This document shows, piece after piece, positions 51,351 through 61,460 of a stretch of DNA of 64,000 nt (the stretch's first letter is position 1; each line of letters begins with the position of its first letter). The translations under genes and the position numbers were made by a program. The notes beneath the pieces are model-generated. The model saw only the letters and a list, made by a program, of their open reading frames with translations. It made no database searches and had not been told where the DNA came from. The stretch lies in contig NC_084462.1 of assembly GCF_027409185.1 (NCBI RefSeq), forward strand, positions 26,635,577 through 26,699,576. The letters run 5' to 3'. Source of the stretch: Cynocephalus volans. Its lineage: Eukaryota; Chordata; Mammalia; Dermoptera; Cynocephalidae.

Positions 51351-51474
51351 GGGCCCAGCCTGTGGCGCACTCGGGAGAGTGCGGCGCTGGGAGCGCAGCA
51401 ACGCTCCCGCCGTGGGTTCGGATCCCATATAGGACTGGCTGAGTGCCGGTCACGAAAAAGACAAAAAAAAAAAA
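51351..51474 (+). repeat. Shortened tRNA-derived SINE with extra internal deletion
   Basis: Like 18745 but lacks the 'atggccggtgcactc' part, joining tataggactggctgagtgcc directly. Perfect 16-base duplication, aaaaatgtttacaaaa (51335-51350, 51475-51490). Confidence 0.95.
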
Positions 51475-51569
51475 AAAAATGTTTACAAAAGATTTCAGGA
51501 CCGAAGACAATGCTCATGACAAGTTAAAAATACAGGATCTGTAACTGCACACACAATAAGCTCTCGGGT

Positions 51570-51790
51570 GGGTGGGTGTGCCACTGACCAAGCACCTACT
51601 ATGTGACATGCACTGTGCTTGGTCTTTTTGTCATCCCCTTCTCTTGACCCTCCACGACCCTCAAAGGAGAGATTATCCCTATTTTACAGACAAGCAAACT
51701 TGTCTGCCCAAAGAAATTAAGTATTTACACAAGGTTAAGCATCCAGTCTGACAAACCATAAAGCCCATGTTCATGTTCTTTCTACTTCAT
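51570..51790 (-). repeat. MIR fragment
   Basis: 'gcacctactatgtgacatgc' and 'tatccctattttacagacaa' read as a reverse-orientation MIR. Confidence 0.7.
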
Positions 51791-53282
51791 ATTAGCTAAT
51801 TTTAAAAAGTCTGGAAAGAATTCTCAAATGTAATAGGAATGACAGAATTGTGGAATATTTTTTCTTTTCTTCTTTCTATACTTGCCAATGTTCTACAACA
51901 GTCATATTAATTTTTATGATCACACCAAAGTTTAAAATATATATATATCAACAACTGTGACAGGGAAAAAGCCATTCTGCTCCCCTTGCATTCTCAGACT
52001 TATCTGCAAATCCCCGTCCACAGCACTGTGGCTGAGGCAGTCGAAGGGTGCTGTACGACGGGAGAGGCACTTTCATAGGAAAGAAATAACTTCCATGTAT
52101 CCATGAGTCCTTCTACTCCCAGAAGCTTTAGACAAGCTTTAGAACAAGCTCTGAGCTGGCACAAAAATTTGAGTGGAAATCATCCTGCCTCGGGGTGGGT
52201 AAGCCACATAAATGGATCGCACTGCAGCTGCGGCCTCTGGGAGAAGACCCAGAGCATGAATTTTAAACAGGGACTCAACCCAGACTGAGCTGCGGTTCCT
52301 AACTGGTACTCACACTGACCTATTTTCAACTTGCCAACATGTGAGAAACCCTTTTCATCCCTTCCAGTCTACCTAAACGTGTAATGGCTCCTCACTACTG
52401 CAGCAGCTGTCCTCCTCCTGCTGTCCTGAGTGGAGATGAAGACCACTTGGGGACCTTGGGGCAGTTACATCCCCTTCTCTAGGTTCTATGACTGAGGCAG
52501 TTGGATGGGCTTTCCAGCCTTTTGCAGATGCGATCACTATGTAAACACAGAACTGTGAGGTGCTCTTTTTGACATAGAGGTGTCCTCCACTCCTAGTTCT
52601 CCTCAAGAGGCCCATGAAGCTCCTCTGCAGCAGAATAGATCTGAGGAGTGTGGACTGGAAATCAGTGAGACCAGGTGACTTCTAGAACCTCCTCCCAGCT
52701 CTGATTCCACCTATACGAGCTAAATTTTCCAAATGCAAGCCACTTCACTCTTCGAGTCTTATTTTCTACACTGCTGCTCGTTCAGGAGTCTTCCAAGAAG
52801 CATGGGCCTGAAACTCCACACCCCACCAGCTGACACTGCAAGAGTGACCTGTAACTAGAACAGGACCTTCAAAGACTCTTTAGAGCACAGATGCCACCTG
52901 GGGCTCTGTCAGGAAGCCTTTCCAAAGACCTGGGAAAGCCAAATACTGAGCACAAACATATCAAAGAAATGTTCCACTTAACTAGAAATTTTGTTGAAAA
53001 AATACAAATTAAAAAGTATGGATTATTATTTTTTGCCTATCAAATTAGTAAAAATAGCTTAATTTCAATACTTAGTGCTGGCAATAGGAGACTGAGACTC
53101 ACCTGCTGGGAAGGGTAAAACCTTTCTGGAAAACAATTTGGTAATATGTATCAAGAGTTTTTAAAATGCTCACTTCCTTTGACCCAATAATTAAGACTCT
53201 ATCTCAAGAAGATTACAGAAAAATTTTGACATGAAGATATTCACCAAAGCACTATTTCTACCATGTAAAGAGAAGCATAGAG

Positions 53283-53365
53283 GCTCGCCAGTTAGCTCAG
53301 TTGGTTAGAGTGTGGTGTTATAACACCAAGGTCAAGCGTTCAGATTCCCATTCTGGCCAGGCACC
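53283..53365 (+). repeat. Tail-less tRNA-Ile-like monomer with perfect duplication
   Basis: Reads gccagttagctcagttggtt, agagtgtggtgttataacac, then caaggtcaagcgttcagatt. It resembles tRNA-Ile (A box tagctcagttgg, degenerate B box) and ends ggccaggcacc with no poly(A). The perfect 16-base duplication aaagagaagcatagag (53267-53282, 53366-53381) shows it is a complete insertion. Confidence 0.9.
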
Positions 53366-53408
53366 AAAGAGAAGCATAGAGAAAATTCAATAGAAATGTA
53401 ATAAAATG

Positions 53409-53560
53409 GGGCCGACCCCGTGGCGCACTTGGGAGAGTGCAGCGCTGGGAGTGCAGCAGTGCTTCCCGTCGCAGGTTCGGATCCTATATGAGGATGGCCC
53501 GTGCGCTCACTGGCTGAGCGTGGTGCGGCCAGACACAAAAAGACAAAAAAAAAAAAAAAA
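53409..53560 (+). repeat. tRNA-derived SINE with variant 3' joint
   Basis: Begins ggggccgaccccgtggcgca. The 3' part reads ggctgagcgtggtgcggcca, then gacacaaaaag and the A-tail, keeping more of the right unit than most short copies. Perfect 17-base duplication, agaaatgtaataaaatg (53392-53408, 53561-53577). Confidence 0.95.
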
Positions 53561-53671
53561 AGAAATGTAATAAAATGTTAACAACAGCTGTCTTTGAGTG
53601 GAGAAACTACAGAAGACCTTTTGTTTGACTTCCTTATGTAGCTGGACTTTTTACATTTTCTTTTCTTTTCT

Positions 53672-53767
53672 TTTTTTTTTTGCAGCTGGCCAGTAAAGAA
53701 ATCCAACCCTCGACCTTGTCTTGGTGTTATAACACATGCTCTAACAAACTGAGCTAACCAGCCAGCC
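53672..53767 (-). repeat. Monomeric tRNA-Ile-like SINE
   Basis: Plus strand: T-run, gcagctggccagtaaagaaa, aactgagctaaccagccagc. Reverse-oriented monomer with changes in the B box region. Confidence 0.88.
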
Positions 53768-53839
53768 CATATTTTCTAAAGTGAGAAAGTATTATTTCTG
53801 TTACCAGGGGGAAAAAAAACTCTTTAAAATGGCACTTTT

Positions 53840-54026
53840 TCTTTTTTTTTTTTTTTTGGCTTTTTTGTGACCGGTAAGGGGATCGCAACCCTTGGGGTGG
53901 TGTCGTCCGCACCGCGCTCAGCCAGTGAGCGCACCAGCCATTCCTATATAGGATCCGAACCTGCGGCAGGAGCGCCGCTGCGCTCCCAAGCGCCGCACTC
54001 TACCGAGTGCGCCACGGGGCCAGCCC
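53840..54026 (-). repeat. Full-length dimer of the 'gtggcgcactcgg' SINE
   Basis: Minus strand: left unit as in 18745, then a complete right unit through 'gctgagcgcggtgcggacga' and 'gggttgcgatccccttaccg', then gtcac. Duplication aaatggcactttt at 53827-53839 and 54027-54039. It looks intermediate between the two SINE types. Confidence 0.93.
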
Positions 54027-54619
54027 AAATGGCACTTTTAAAAGATCATAAATTAAACCCAAATCACCACAACCTCCAGTACTTACCATCATTACTTTAA
54101 ATGGCTGCTACTATCCCAGTGGGGTTTCATTACTAACAGGTCTTGTCAACTTACCATGGCACCTTCTTGCTAACAGACACATCCCCATTCCTGAGTTCCC
54201 AGAAAATGTGAAGAACCATCCATCTGGGTGCCTAACTACTATAGTAGTCTTGTGAGCAATGCAAGATGGGCCTTTGTCTTGAGAGAGACTGCTTAAGCCA
54301 GTGCCATCCAGACCTTACTAGGTTTCTTGAGAGATGGTGGGAAACTAATACATGATTTGTCTCTTGCAAACTGGGTCGCTGGAAGGGAAATGATGACTCC
54401 TCTTCTGGCTGGGGCCTGACTTGAGCCTTCCAGGGGCAGGTGAGAGAAGAACCTTCCAAATGGAGATCAGAAAGCTACATGGTAGCCAGGGCACAGGCCC
54501 TAGCAACCTACAGTTTCCTTGTGGGCAACCACCTCCTCCAGAACCAAGAATCTGCGGCTCCTGCTTCGAGAAGAACAACCTGACCAACTACCTGCAGATA
54601 GTCAGAGGGTAGACCCTTG

Positions 54620-54840
54620 CTTCACCATACGAGGGCTAACTATGCGCCAGGTACTGTGCTGATTACCTCATCAGTGTTCTTGTTTAATCCTCACAATCTG
54701 GGGGTGGGGGAGGGTAGGGGGACAGCTATTATCTCCATTTTATAACTGAGAAAAGTGAGGCAAAAGAAGAGAAGTAACTTGCCCAAGAATACAGAGGGAC
54801 TAAGTAAACCCAAATCTGCTTCCAAAGTCCTTGTGCTTTC
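54620..54840 (-). repeat. MIR fragment
   Basis: 'attatctccattttataact', 'gagaaaagtgaggcaaaaga', 'gtaacttgcccaagaataca' are classic reverse MIR. Confidence 0.85.
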
Positions 54841-55124
54841 ATACCAAGACAGAAGGGGTAAACTGATGCTGGACAAACTGACCTGCAGACGTGCTTTGCT
54901 TGGCCTACACAGTTTCTGTTTTCTTAATTGAGCTGATCTTTAAAAATTGGAATATTAGTTATTTAAAAAAAAAAATTCCCAATTTCCAGTTTCTCTTGAA
55001 AACCAGAGAAGACAGCAATATTTGAAGGCCTGACCCAGATTCATTATCCACCCAACAACAACTAGCAGAACCACAGTGGTGGCTGGGATATACTCTCTGG
55101 GTTACTACTATTTTCTATGGCAGG

Positions 55125-55325
55125 GGCTGGCAAACTTTTCCTATAAAGGGTTAACAAGCAAATATTTTAGTCTGTTGCACCTACTCAACTCTGCTACTGT
55201 AGGGCAAAAACAGCCATAAGCAATGCGTAAACTACCAGGAGCTGCTGTGTTCCAATAAAACTTTAAGAACAAGAACAGGTGGTGGGCTGGATATGGCCCA
55301 CAGGCCAGTTTGCAGACCTCTGCCC
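55125..55325 (+). repeat. hAT-Charlie-type MER element
   Basis: Begins gcaggggctggcaaactttt and ends in ccagtttgcagacctctgcc; the ends are imperfect inverted repeats. It contains 'gttccaataaaactttaaga'. Family recognised as a common MER hAT element; the number was not fixed. Confidence 0.75.
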
Positions 55326-55599
55326 TACCACCTCCTCAGCACCTATCATTGTGCTTCCACTGTCCCAAAGTTGAGAAATATCTCTCTGAATCCATATCTC
55401 TATCAAAAAGTGAGAGAATTTATGCTTCTGGCTAGCCTTGCCAAGGATATGCCCTGAAGATGAAATACTGCACCCAACACACAGTAGGCTGTTGCCCTCA
55501 GGACCACCCCCAGGAGTCCCAATAGCTCCCTAGAACCACACCAGGCATCGATAACTTTCTCTGCATCAGGACATCAGGCCCTGGACTACCTCTCTTCCC

Positions 55600-56280
55600 T
55601 CTCTACACTCCCCCTGGACGACTGTATCTGTTCTCATGGCTTCAATAACCCCCCACATGCCAATCACCCAAATCTATCTTCATTATGTCCTGCCTGAGCC
55701 CCTCAAAACTCTCAGTCATCTGAACTTCCTGGCAGTGCCCAGAATCGGCTTCCTCCAACACTTGTCTCTTCTAGTCCACCTCAGACAAAGGTGCAAGATT
55801 AAGCTTCCTGAAGTACAGTTCTGATCCAGACTCTTCCACACCCTCCCCTGGATCTCCAGAATAAAGTTCAAATTTCTCAGGCTGACAGTCAAAGCTCACC
55901 ACAATATGGTCCTTCCTTCCCTATTAACAATACCAGCCAGGGTATTTCCCTTCAATACCCTCTACTCATCTGTACCTCCCCCTAACCAATCCCTGACTGG
56001 CTACTCCTGTGTATATCTAGGGTTTGCCTACCTCCATGCCTCTGCTCTACCCCAAATCCCACCCACCTGGCAACCAACCCTCATCTTACCCATACTTTCA
56101 AGGCCCAATTTAAATTCCTCCATGATGCCCTGATATGCCCAATGGCAAGAAAACACCCTCTTACCAACTTCCACAGCATTCCTCCACAGTTCTCTATGTC
56201 CATTTTCTCTCTTCAACTAGACTGCGAGCAACTGACAACAGCAAAATCTCTCATCTACCTCTCCCCTACCAGAAGCTGAC
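55600..56280 (+). repeat. L2 LINE fragment
   Basis: 'ccctggatctccagaataaa', 'gttcaaatttctcaggctga', 'aggcccaatttaaattcctc' are L2 3' phrases. Confidence 0.75.
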
Positions 56281-56370
56281 ATGGTGTAAGGAGACCAGCA
56301 TTAAGAATAATCCAATCTAGTCAACCCCATAGTTTCCAGCCGGTGTACTCATTTAAAATGCCCCTCATGG

Positions 56371-56516
56371 GGGCCGACCCCGTGGCGCACTCGGGAGAGT
56401 GCGGCGCTGGGAGCAAAGCGACGCTCCCGCCGCGGGTTCGGATCCTATATAGGGATGGCTGGTGTGCTCACTGGCTGAGTGCCGGTCACAAAAAAAAAAA
56501 AAAAAAAAAAAAGGAT
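56371..56516 (+). repeat. Shortened tRNA-derived SINE inserted in L2
   Basis: Begins ggccgaccccgtggcgcact and ends gccggtcac plus an A-tail. Perfect 16-base duplication, aaaatgcccctcatgg (56355-56370, 56517-56532). Confidence 0.95.
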
Positions 56517-56549
56517 AAAATGCCCCTCATGGAATTCTGCTAAAATCCT

Positions 56550-56960
56550 TGCACTCCCTAGAGTTGGCATGGCCCACAAAACCCTCCATGCTCAGCTGTC
56601 TGCCTACTTTCCAGCCTCCTCTACCCCACAACTGGCCCTTGTTGCTCCAGCCACACTGGGCTACCTCAGCCATGCCCTGGTAGCTTCATGACTTTGCAAA
56701 TGCTGACTCCCCTGCCAGGCTACTTCTCCCCACTTTCTATGTCCTACTCCTTCAAGACTCACCTCATCTATCACTTTCCAGAAGCCTTCCTGACCCTCTC
56801 TCCCACCTCCTCCTGGAGGTGGGAGGGAGGGCCCTGTGATTCCCCCAGCTCAATACATATCACACTGACAACACCTTGTCACTGATTGTGATGTGTCTAT
56901 CTCTTCCACCAAACGATGAGCTCTCAGAAGGCAGAAATCTTGTCTGGCACCCAGTAAAAG
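56550..56960 (+). repeat. L2 LINE fragment
   Basis: 'actttgcaaatgctgactcc', 'cctactccttcaagactcac', 'aagccttcctgaccctctct', 'gagctctcagaaggcagaaa' follow L2 order. Confidence 0.78.
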
Positions 56961-58541
56961 TTTACACAACAAAAGAAATGAAAATTTCCAGTCCAAATGC
57001 AGAAATCGTGACTTGTCTCCTTCATCCCATAAAGTATGTCTTAAATTGGAAACCATGTAGAACACATCCTCTAAGACTGGTTAAACAGGAGAAGCAGTTG
57101 GCAAGAAGCCACTTGCATTTATTTGAGACAGTTGGCAATCAACAATCAACTCCCAGGGCTCACTTTCATCATGAAGACCTCAAATTCCACCCTCCCCAGT
57201 CCCCATTTTCTCTACTGAAAACCAGACAGAGAAGGCAGCAAGGGAAAGTCCCCATGGCTCTCACCTTTTCCCTCTGGAGAGCTGGCATAAACTGCCCCTT
57301 CTTGATGGAGACACCAGATCCTTAGGAGGAATGACTTGTTTAAGTTCCCATCTTGATATAAAATGCAAACAACAAAAACCGGGCGAATCTGAAAGGCTTG
57401 CTGACTCAGCGACACAAATTCCAAGGCACCTTTGCCAACAAGGAAGAAGATGATCAGGTTTTAAATTGAGAAACAGCAGTTAGTAAAAACAAGTGCACAG
57501 ATGTTGGATCCCTGTGCTGTGGCTTGGGACTGGAAACCACCAGATTTACTTTCCAACAGAGCAAGAGGTAGAGTAGTTTTCCTCTGCACACTTAACAACC
57601 AAAGGAATGGTTTAAAAAAAAAAAAAAAAACTTGAGCCCTTTCACAGAAAGGCCTAAAAGGACTTCATAAGCCATTCTGGCAGCATAAGTATCCAAGAGA
57701 GGGCAAAAATTTTGCCAAGGTCACACAGCAAGTGAACAAAAGGCCTAGTTACCCGCATGGCTTAAGTTAACCCTATTTTGACTACCAGAAAGTATACCAT
57801 CTAGAACTCTAGAGGAGCTTCAATGGCACACGGAACTAGTTTCTTAAGAATCCAAGCGTCTGCCCACATCTTATTTCCACTGCTACTGGCACTTAGGGAA
57901 GTGGAGCCAGCATGGAGGATGGCAGCTGGCTGAGAAAGGCGGGATGAAAGCATAGCTCCAGAAAAAGAAAGTCTTCTAAATCCTCTTAAGCATACACTAC
58001 GCACCCCTAAAAGTGACCCAGGACCCCAGGAAACAGGAGCTACCGGGAAGGCGGACCCCACTTGACAGGAGGGAAGCAGCGTTAGGAGACAAACTCCTTC
58101 AAAGTACAGCCCCCGACCCAGTGAGTCCTTCACCTGGAGGAAGACCCCAGCACAGCCCACACCCTCGCTGGGCAGCCCGGTGCCACTACCACCGCCTCCT
58201 CCAGGTCCTGTGAGAAGGACCCGAACTCCCTGGGGCTGCGCCCCTCCCCCTGCGAGCCCGCCGGCTTCCACCCTCCAACCCAGCACCCAGTTCTCTCCTA
58301 AGCTCCCAGCGCCTCCCAATTCCCCCAACTCCCGCCTCCCGGACCTCGGGCCCGGAGGCCAGTACTCCCAATCCCCCGGGACCCGGGGACCCCGGGACCC
58401 TTCTCGCGCCCGGGCCCAGCCCTCCCTCACTCCCACGCCCGCCCCCTTCCGGTCCCAGCTCCGCTCGGTCTCCCCCCGCCACCCCCCGCCCTCGGGATCT
58501 CAGGCCTGGCGACGAGCAGGTGGGCTGCCTGCCCCTCTCAC

Positions 58542-58700
58542 CGAGGCTGAGGAGGGCGGGGGAACTGACTGAGGGCACCGCGGCGCTGGGGATGCAGCTC
58601 CGGCTCGGCCTGGGCAGGGATCGGGATGTGGCTCCGACTCTGAGGAGACACCCCGAGTGAAACTCGGCGTCGCAGCTTCCGAGCGCTCCGCTGCGCATGC
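58542..58700 (-). other. DTX2: DTX2 probable non-coding exon 1
   Basis: A good donor (CTCG|GTGAGA) lies at 58542/58541 in the CpG island. Upstream sequence to about 58690 contains no needed coding start. The transcription start is placed only approximately, between the promoter motifs at 58693-58747 and the donor. Other 5' exons in the 10-kb intron cannot be ruled out. Confidence 0.6.
58693..58700. promoter_or_regulatory. DTX2: NRF1-like site GCGCATGC
   Basis: Matches the core of the NRF1 palindrome and sits at the expected place in the DTX2 CpG-island promoter, about 14 bases from the ZNF143-like site. Confidence 0.6.
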
Positions 58701-58713
58701 CCAGGACGCGGGC

Positions 58714-58732
58714 CTTCTGGGAAATGTAGTTC
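58714..58732 (-). promoter_or_regulatory. DTX2: ZNF143 (Staf) SBS-like site
   Basis: The minus strand reads AACTACATTTCCCAGAAGG, one of the best matches I know to the ZNF143 promoter motif (ACTACAATTCCCAGAATGC). Orientation is the same as the gene. Confidence 0.7.
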
Positions 58733-58849
58733 CCGTGGGGGCGGGGCAGAATCCTGCGCGTGCCTACTCAGGTGTACCTGTTCGTCTTTCGCCTGTTCTC
58801 TCCTTGACTTACGCCTTCATTAATTACTGACTAATTTTGAGTAGTTTTT

Positions 58850-59600
58850 ACTGGTACATGCATGGTGCCAGGCCCTGAGGTACTGCGTACTGGGGATTCA
58901 AATATGAGTCAGAAACTTGGTTTCTATACTGGGAGAGCTTCGTATCTAGTTGGGAGACAGACATTTAAACACACAATTACAATATAGTGTGAGAAATGCT
59001 GTGATAAACTTGGAGGGGCGTGAGGGGTCGATGGGCCGGGGGGTAAGGAAGATATTACAAGGGAGGTGATGCCTGGGTTGGATTTTGAAGCCCAAAGAGA
59101 AGTTTGACAGATGGATTACATACAGGGAAGCCCTTGCAAAGAAAGAGAGATGTGAAAGTGCCTGATGCGTTCAGGACGCGGTGGACACATGGAAGGGATA
59201 AGAAAAGAGAAAATGGATCAGGGTGTCGATATGAGTATTGGAGAAAGCTGGGTGAGATTGTGGTGGACCTTTTTTTTTTTTTTTTTTGGTGGCTCACCAA
59301 GTATGGGGATCCAAACCCTGGACCTGGGTGTTGTAACACCACACTCTAACCAACTGAGCTAATCGGCCAGCCCCTGTGATGGACTTTAGATGCTGTGCAA
59401 GGAATTTGTGCAACTGTAGCCAGTGGAAGGGTTTAAGCAGGGGAATGACTGTCAACATGGAATTTTAGAAAGATACTCTGTGGATAAATTAGAGGAAGAG
59501 AGAAAGGTAGTGAGGAGACCAGTGTAGAGGCTGTTGCTGCAGAACAGATAGAAGGTGATGAGGCCTGAACCAGGCTGGTGACTAATCTTCTGGGATCACA
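58850..59600 (+). repeat. Old mammalian interspersed repeat, third copy, split by a SINE
   Basis: 'gccaggccctgaggtactgc', 'gtatctagttgggagacaga', 'gtttaagcaggggaatgact', 'ttagaaagatactctgtgga', 'ggtgatgaggcctgaaccag'. The order matches the copies at 10760 and 16275 but is more complete. Confidence 0.6.
59269..59374 (-). repeat. Monomeric tRNA-Ile-like SINE
   Basis: T-run, ggtggctcaccaagtatggg, then aaccaactgagctaatcggc. Near-perfect 10-base duplication, tgtg(g/a)tggac (59259-59268, 59375-59384). Confidence 0.88.
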
Positions 59601-59839
59601 AGCCTCCTTTGCAAAGCTGAAGAAAGCTATTTCCAGAAAAATGCTCAGATGTGAGTGTTCATACATGTGTACACACAAGTTACATATGCATACCGTTTCA
59701 GGGGGTTCGGGTCTTCTGCACCTTGGTAGTAAGGATACTTAACTGTAGTGACATTAATGTCACACATCCCTGATCAGGGATTTAAGGAAGATTCAGACTG
59801 GAGATGGAGATGGAGGAAGAGACCTCCCGTATCATTCAG

Positions 59840-59940
59840 TTTAAAAACTTCTTTTATAGAAGAGGAAACTGAGGCCCAGAGCGAGGGAGTAACCTGCCCA
59901 AAGTTAGTGGAAGAAGAGGAAAGTCTATAGTAGGCCCAGT
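59840..59940 (-). repeat. MIR fragment
   Basis: 'gaggaaactgaggcccagag' and 'taacctgcccaaagttagtg' are reverse MIR core. Confidence 0.75.
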
Positions 59941-60192
59941 CTCTGGCACCTTAGGCCAGGACACTTACAACCTGACTGCTGACTTAAGAGAACACAGGCC
60001 TTGTGTCTGGAGAGGCACCGAAGTCAGATTTGCCCAGTCATGCACAGAGCTAGGCCTCCATCAAAAGCTAAAGTATGACATTCTACTTGCGATTTATAGA
60101 AGGTGACTTCAGTGGCTACAGATTAGGACAGGAACATTTCCCTTTCCCTCCGAGTCTCAGTTTTCTTAGCCATAACCACCTATAACATTTCT

Positions 60193-60330
60193 TTTTTTTT
60201 TTGTCTTTTTCGTGACCAGCACTTGGCCAGTGAGCGCACTGGCCATTCCTATATGGGATCCGAACCCGCGGCGGGAGCGTCGCCGCGCTCCCAGCGCAGC
60301 ACTCTACCAAGTGCGCCACAGGCTCGGCCC
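60193..60330 (-). repeat. Shortened tRNA-derived SINE inserted in a MIR
   Basis: Plus strand ctttttcgtgaccagcactt, tatgggatccgaacccgcgg, gtgcgccacaggctcggccc. Perfect 16-base duplication, cacctataacatttct (60177-60192, 60331-60346). The right flank (60331-60520) reads as a MIR. Confidence 0.95.
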
Positions 60331-60633
60331 CACCTATAACATTTCTAAAGCACTCAGTATATGCCAAGCAATTGACATGCAACACCTTGTTGAATCCTCT
60401 CATTGAGGTTGGTACTATGGTTATCCCCATTTTAAAGATGAGGACATTGAGGCACAGAGCTTAGGCAATGTGTTCCCACAGTTGGCAACTGGTAGAGTTG
60501 GTTTTTTAAATCCAGATAGTGTCTAGACCTGAGCACTCCAATATGACTGGCCTCATGCAGGGTGGTATAGGTTAAATGGTCTGAAGCACCAGCAAAGCCT
60601 TTCAACATTCAAAAGACATATTCTTGTTTGTTC

Positions 60634-60718
60634 TTTTGGCGGCTGGCCAGTATGGGGATCCGAACCCTTGACCTTAGTTTTACAATACCATGCTCCAACT
60701 GAGTTAACCTGCCAGCTC
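60634..60718 (-). repeat. Monomeric tRNA-Ile-like SINE, older copy
   Basis: Plus strand ggcggctggccagtatgggg, tgaccttagttttacaatac, actgagttaacctgccagct. Short T-run, degraded ends. Confidence 0.8.
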
Positions 60719-61104
60719 CAATATTTTCTTAAGGACTTCCTTCTTCCTTGGTAAAATGCTAGAGTGATAGTTATTGTCTAGATAACCTCAGTGTGCATAA
60801 AGCTAGAATCTCAAACAGATAGAACAATGGTAGAAGGCCGGACTAGAGAGGTTCTGGAACCTAGGCTCTGGCAAGGGGAGGAAACTCCCAACCCAGAAAG
60901 CTTAAGGATCTGGAGCTCTGGGAGAGGTTTGGTGGGGCCCTCCAGTTCCAGCTGTGGAAGCCAAGATTGGCAACCAATGTGGGAGACAGAGGGAAAAGTG
61001 GGGGGAAGGAGGTTGGCGGGCAGGCGTGAAGATCTGGAGAGATCTGAGCTAGAAATAGGGATTTTGGAGTCCTAGGCAATGAAATGGAGCTCACCCAGGG
61101 TGTC

Positions 61105-61460
61105 TTAATTCATTGGTGCTGCTATTACAAAATACCTTAGCCTGGGTGGCTTATAATCAACAGAAATTTATTTCTCACAGTTCTGAGGGCTGGCAGGTCC
61201 AACATCGAGGTGCCCGCAGATACAGTGTCTGGAGAGGGACTGCTTCCTGATTCATAGGTGCCATCTTTTCACTATGGCCACATGAAGGTGTAGGGATCTC
61301 TCTGAGGTCTCTTTTATAAGGACACTAATCTTATTCATGAAAGCTCTGCCTTCATGACCTAATGACCTTCCAAAGACCCCACCTCCTGATATCACAGTGG
61401 AGATTAGGTTCCAACATACGAAGTCTGGTGGGGACACAAACATCTAGTCTATAGCATGGA
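61105..61460 (-). repeat. MLT1-type (ERVL-MaLR) solo LTR
   Basis: Nearly complete: 'ggtgctgctattacaaaata', 'acagaaatttatttctcaca', 'cttttataaggacactaatc', 'ttccaacatacgaagtctgg', ending 'agtctatagca'. Reverse orientation, no coding sequence. Confidence 0.85.

Larger units (their letters stand above)
48091..58541. other. DTX2: DTX2 first intron(s), 10.4 kb, SINE-rich
   Basis: Separates the promoter exon from the first coding exon. It holds six young SINEs (51351, 53283, 53409, 53672, 53840, 56371), MIR and L2 pieces and a MER-type hAT element. A hidden 5' UTR exon is possible but none is convincing. Confidence 0.6.
58180..58760 (-). promoter_or_regulatory. DTX2: DTX2 CpG-island promoter
   Basis: This is the densest CpG stretch of the window and holds the DTX2 5' end. 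No TATA box is seen. Within it are a palindromic NRF1-like GCGCATGC (58693-58700), a ZNF143/Staf-like site on the minus strand (58714-58732, core ACTACATTTCCCAGAAG), and a GC box ggggcggggc (58738-58747). This is typical of a broadly expressed gene. Confidence 0.8.

Noticed and set aside
53283-53365. Possible functional tRNA-Ile gene
   Set aside because: Similar to tRNA-Ile, but the B box is altered (caagcgttcagattccc) and the 16-base duplication shows it is retroposed. Better called a repeat.
58180-58572. 130-residue Pro-rich plus-strand frame over the DTX2 promoter
   Set aside because: CpG-island composition keeps frames open; no start context or splice partner.
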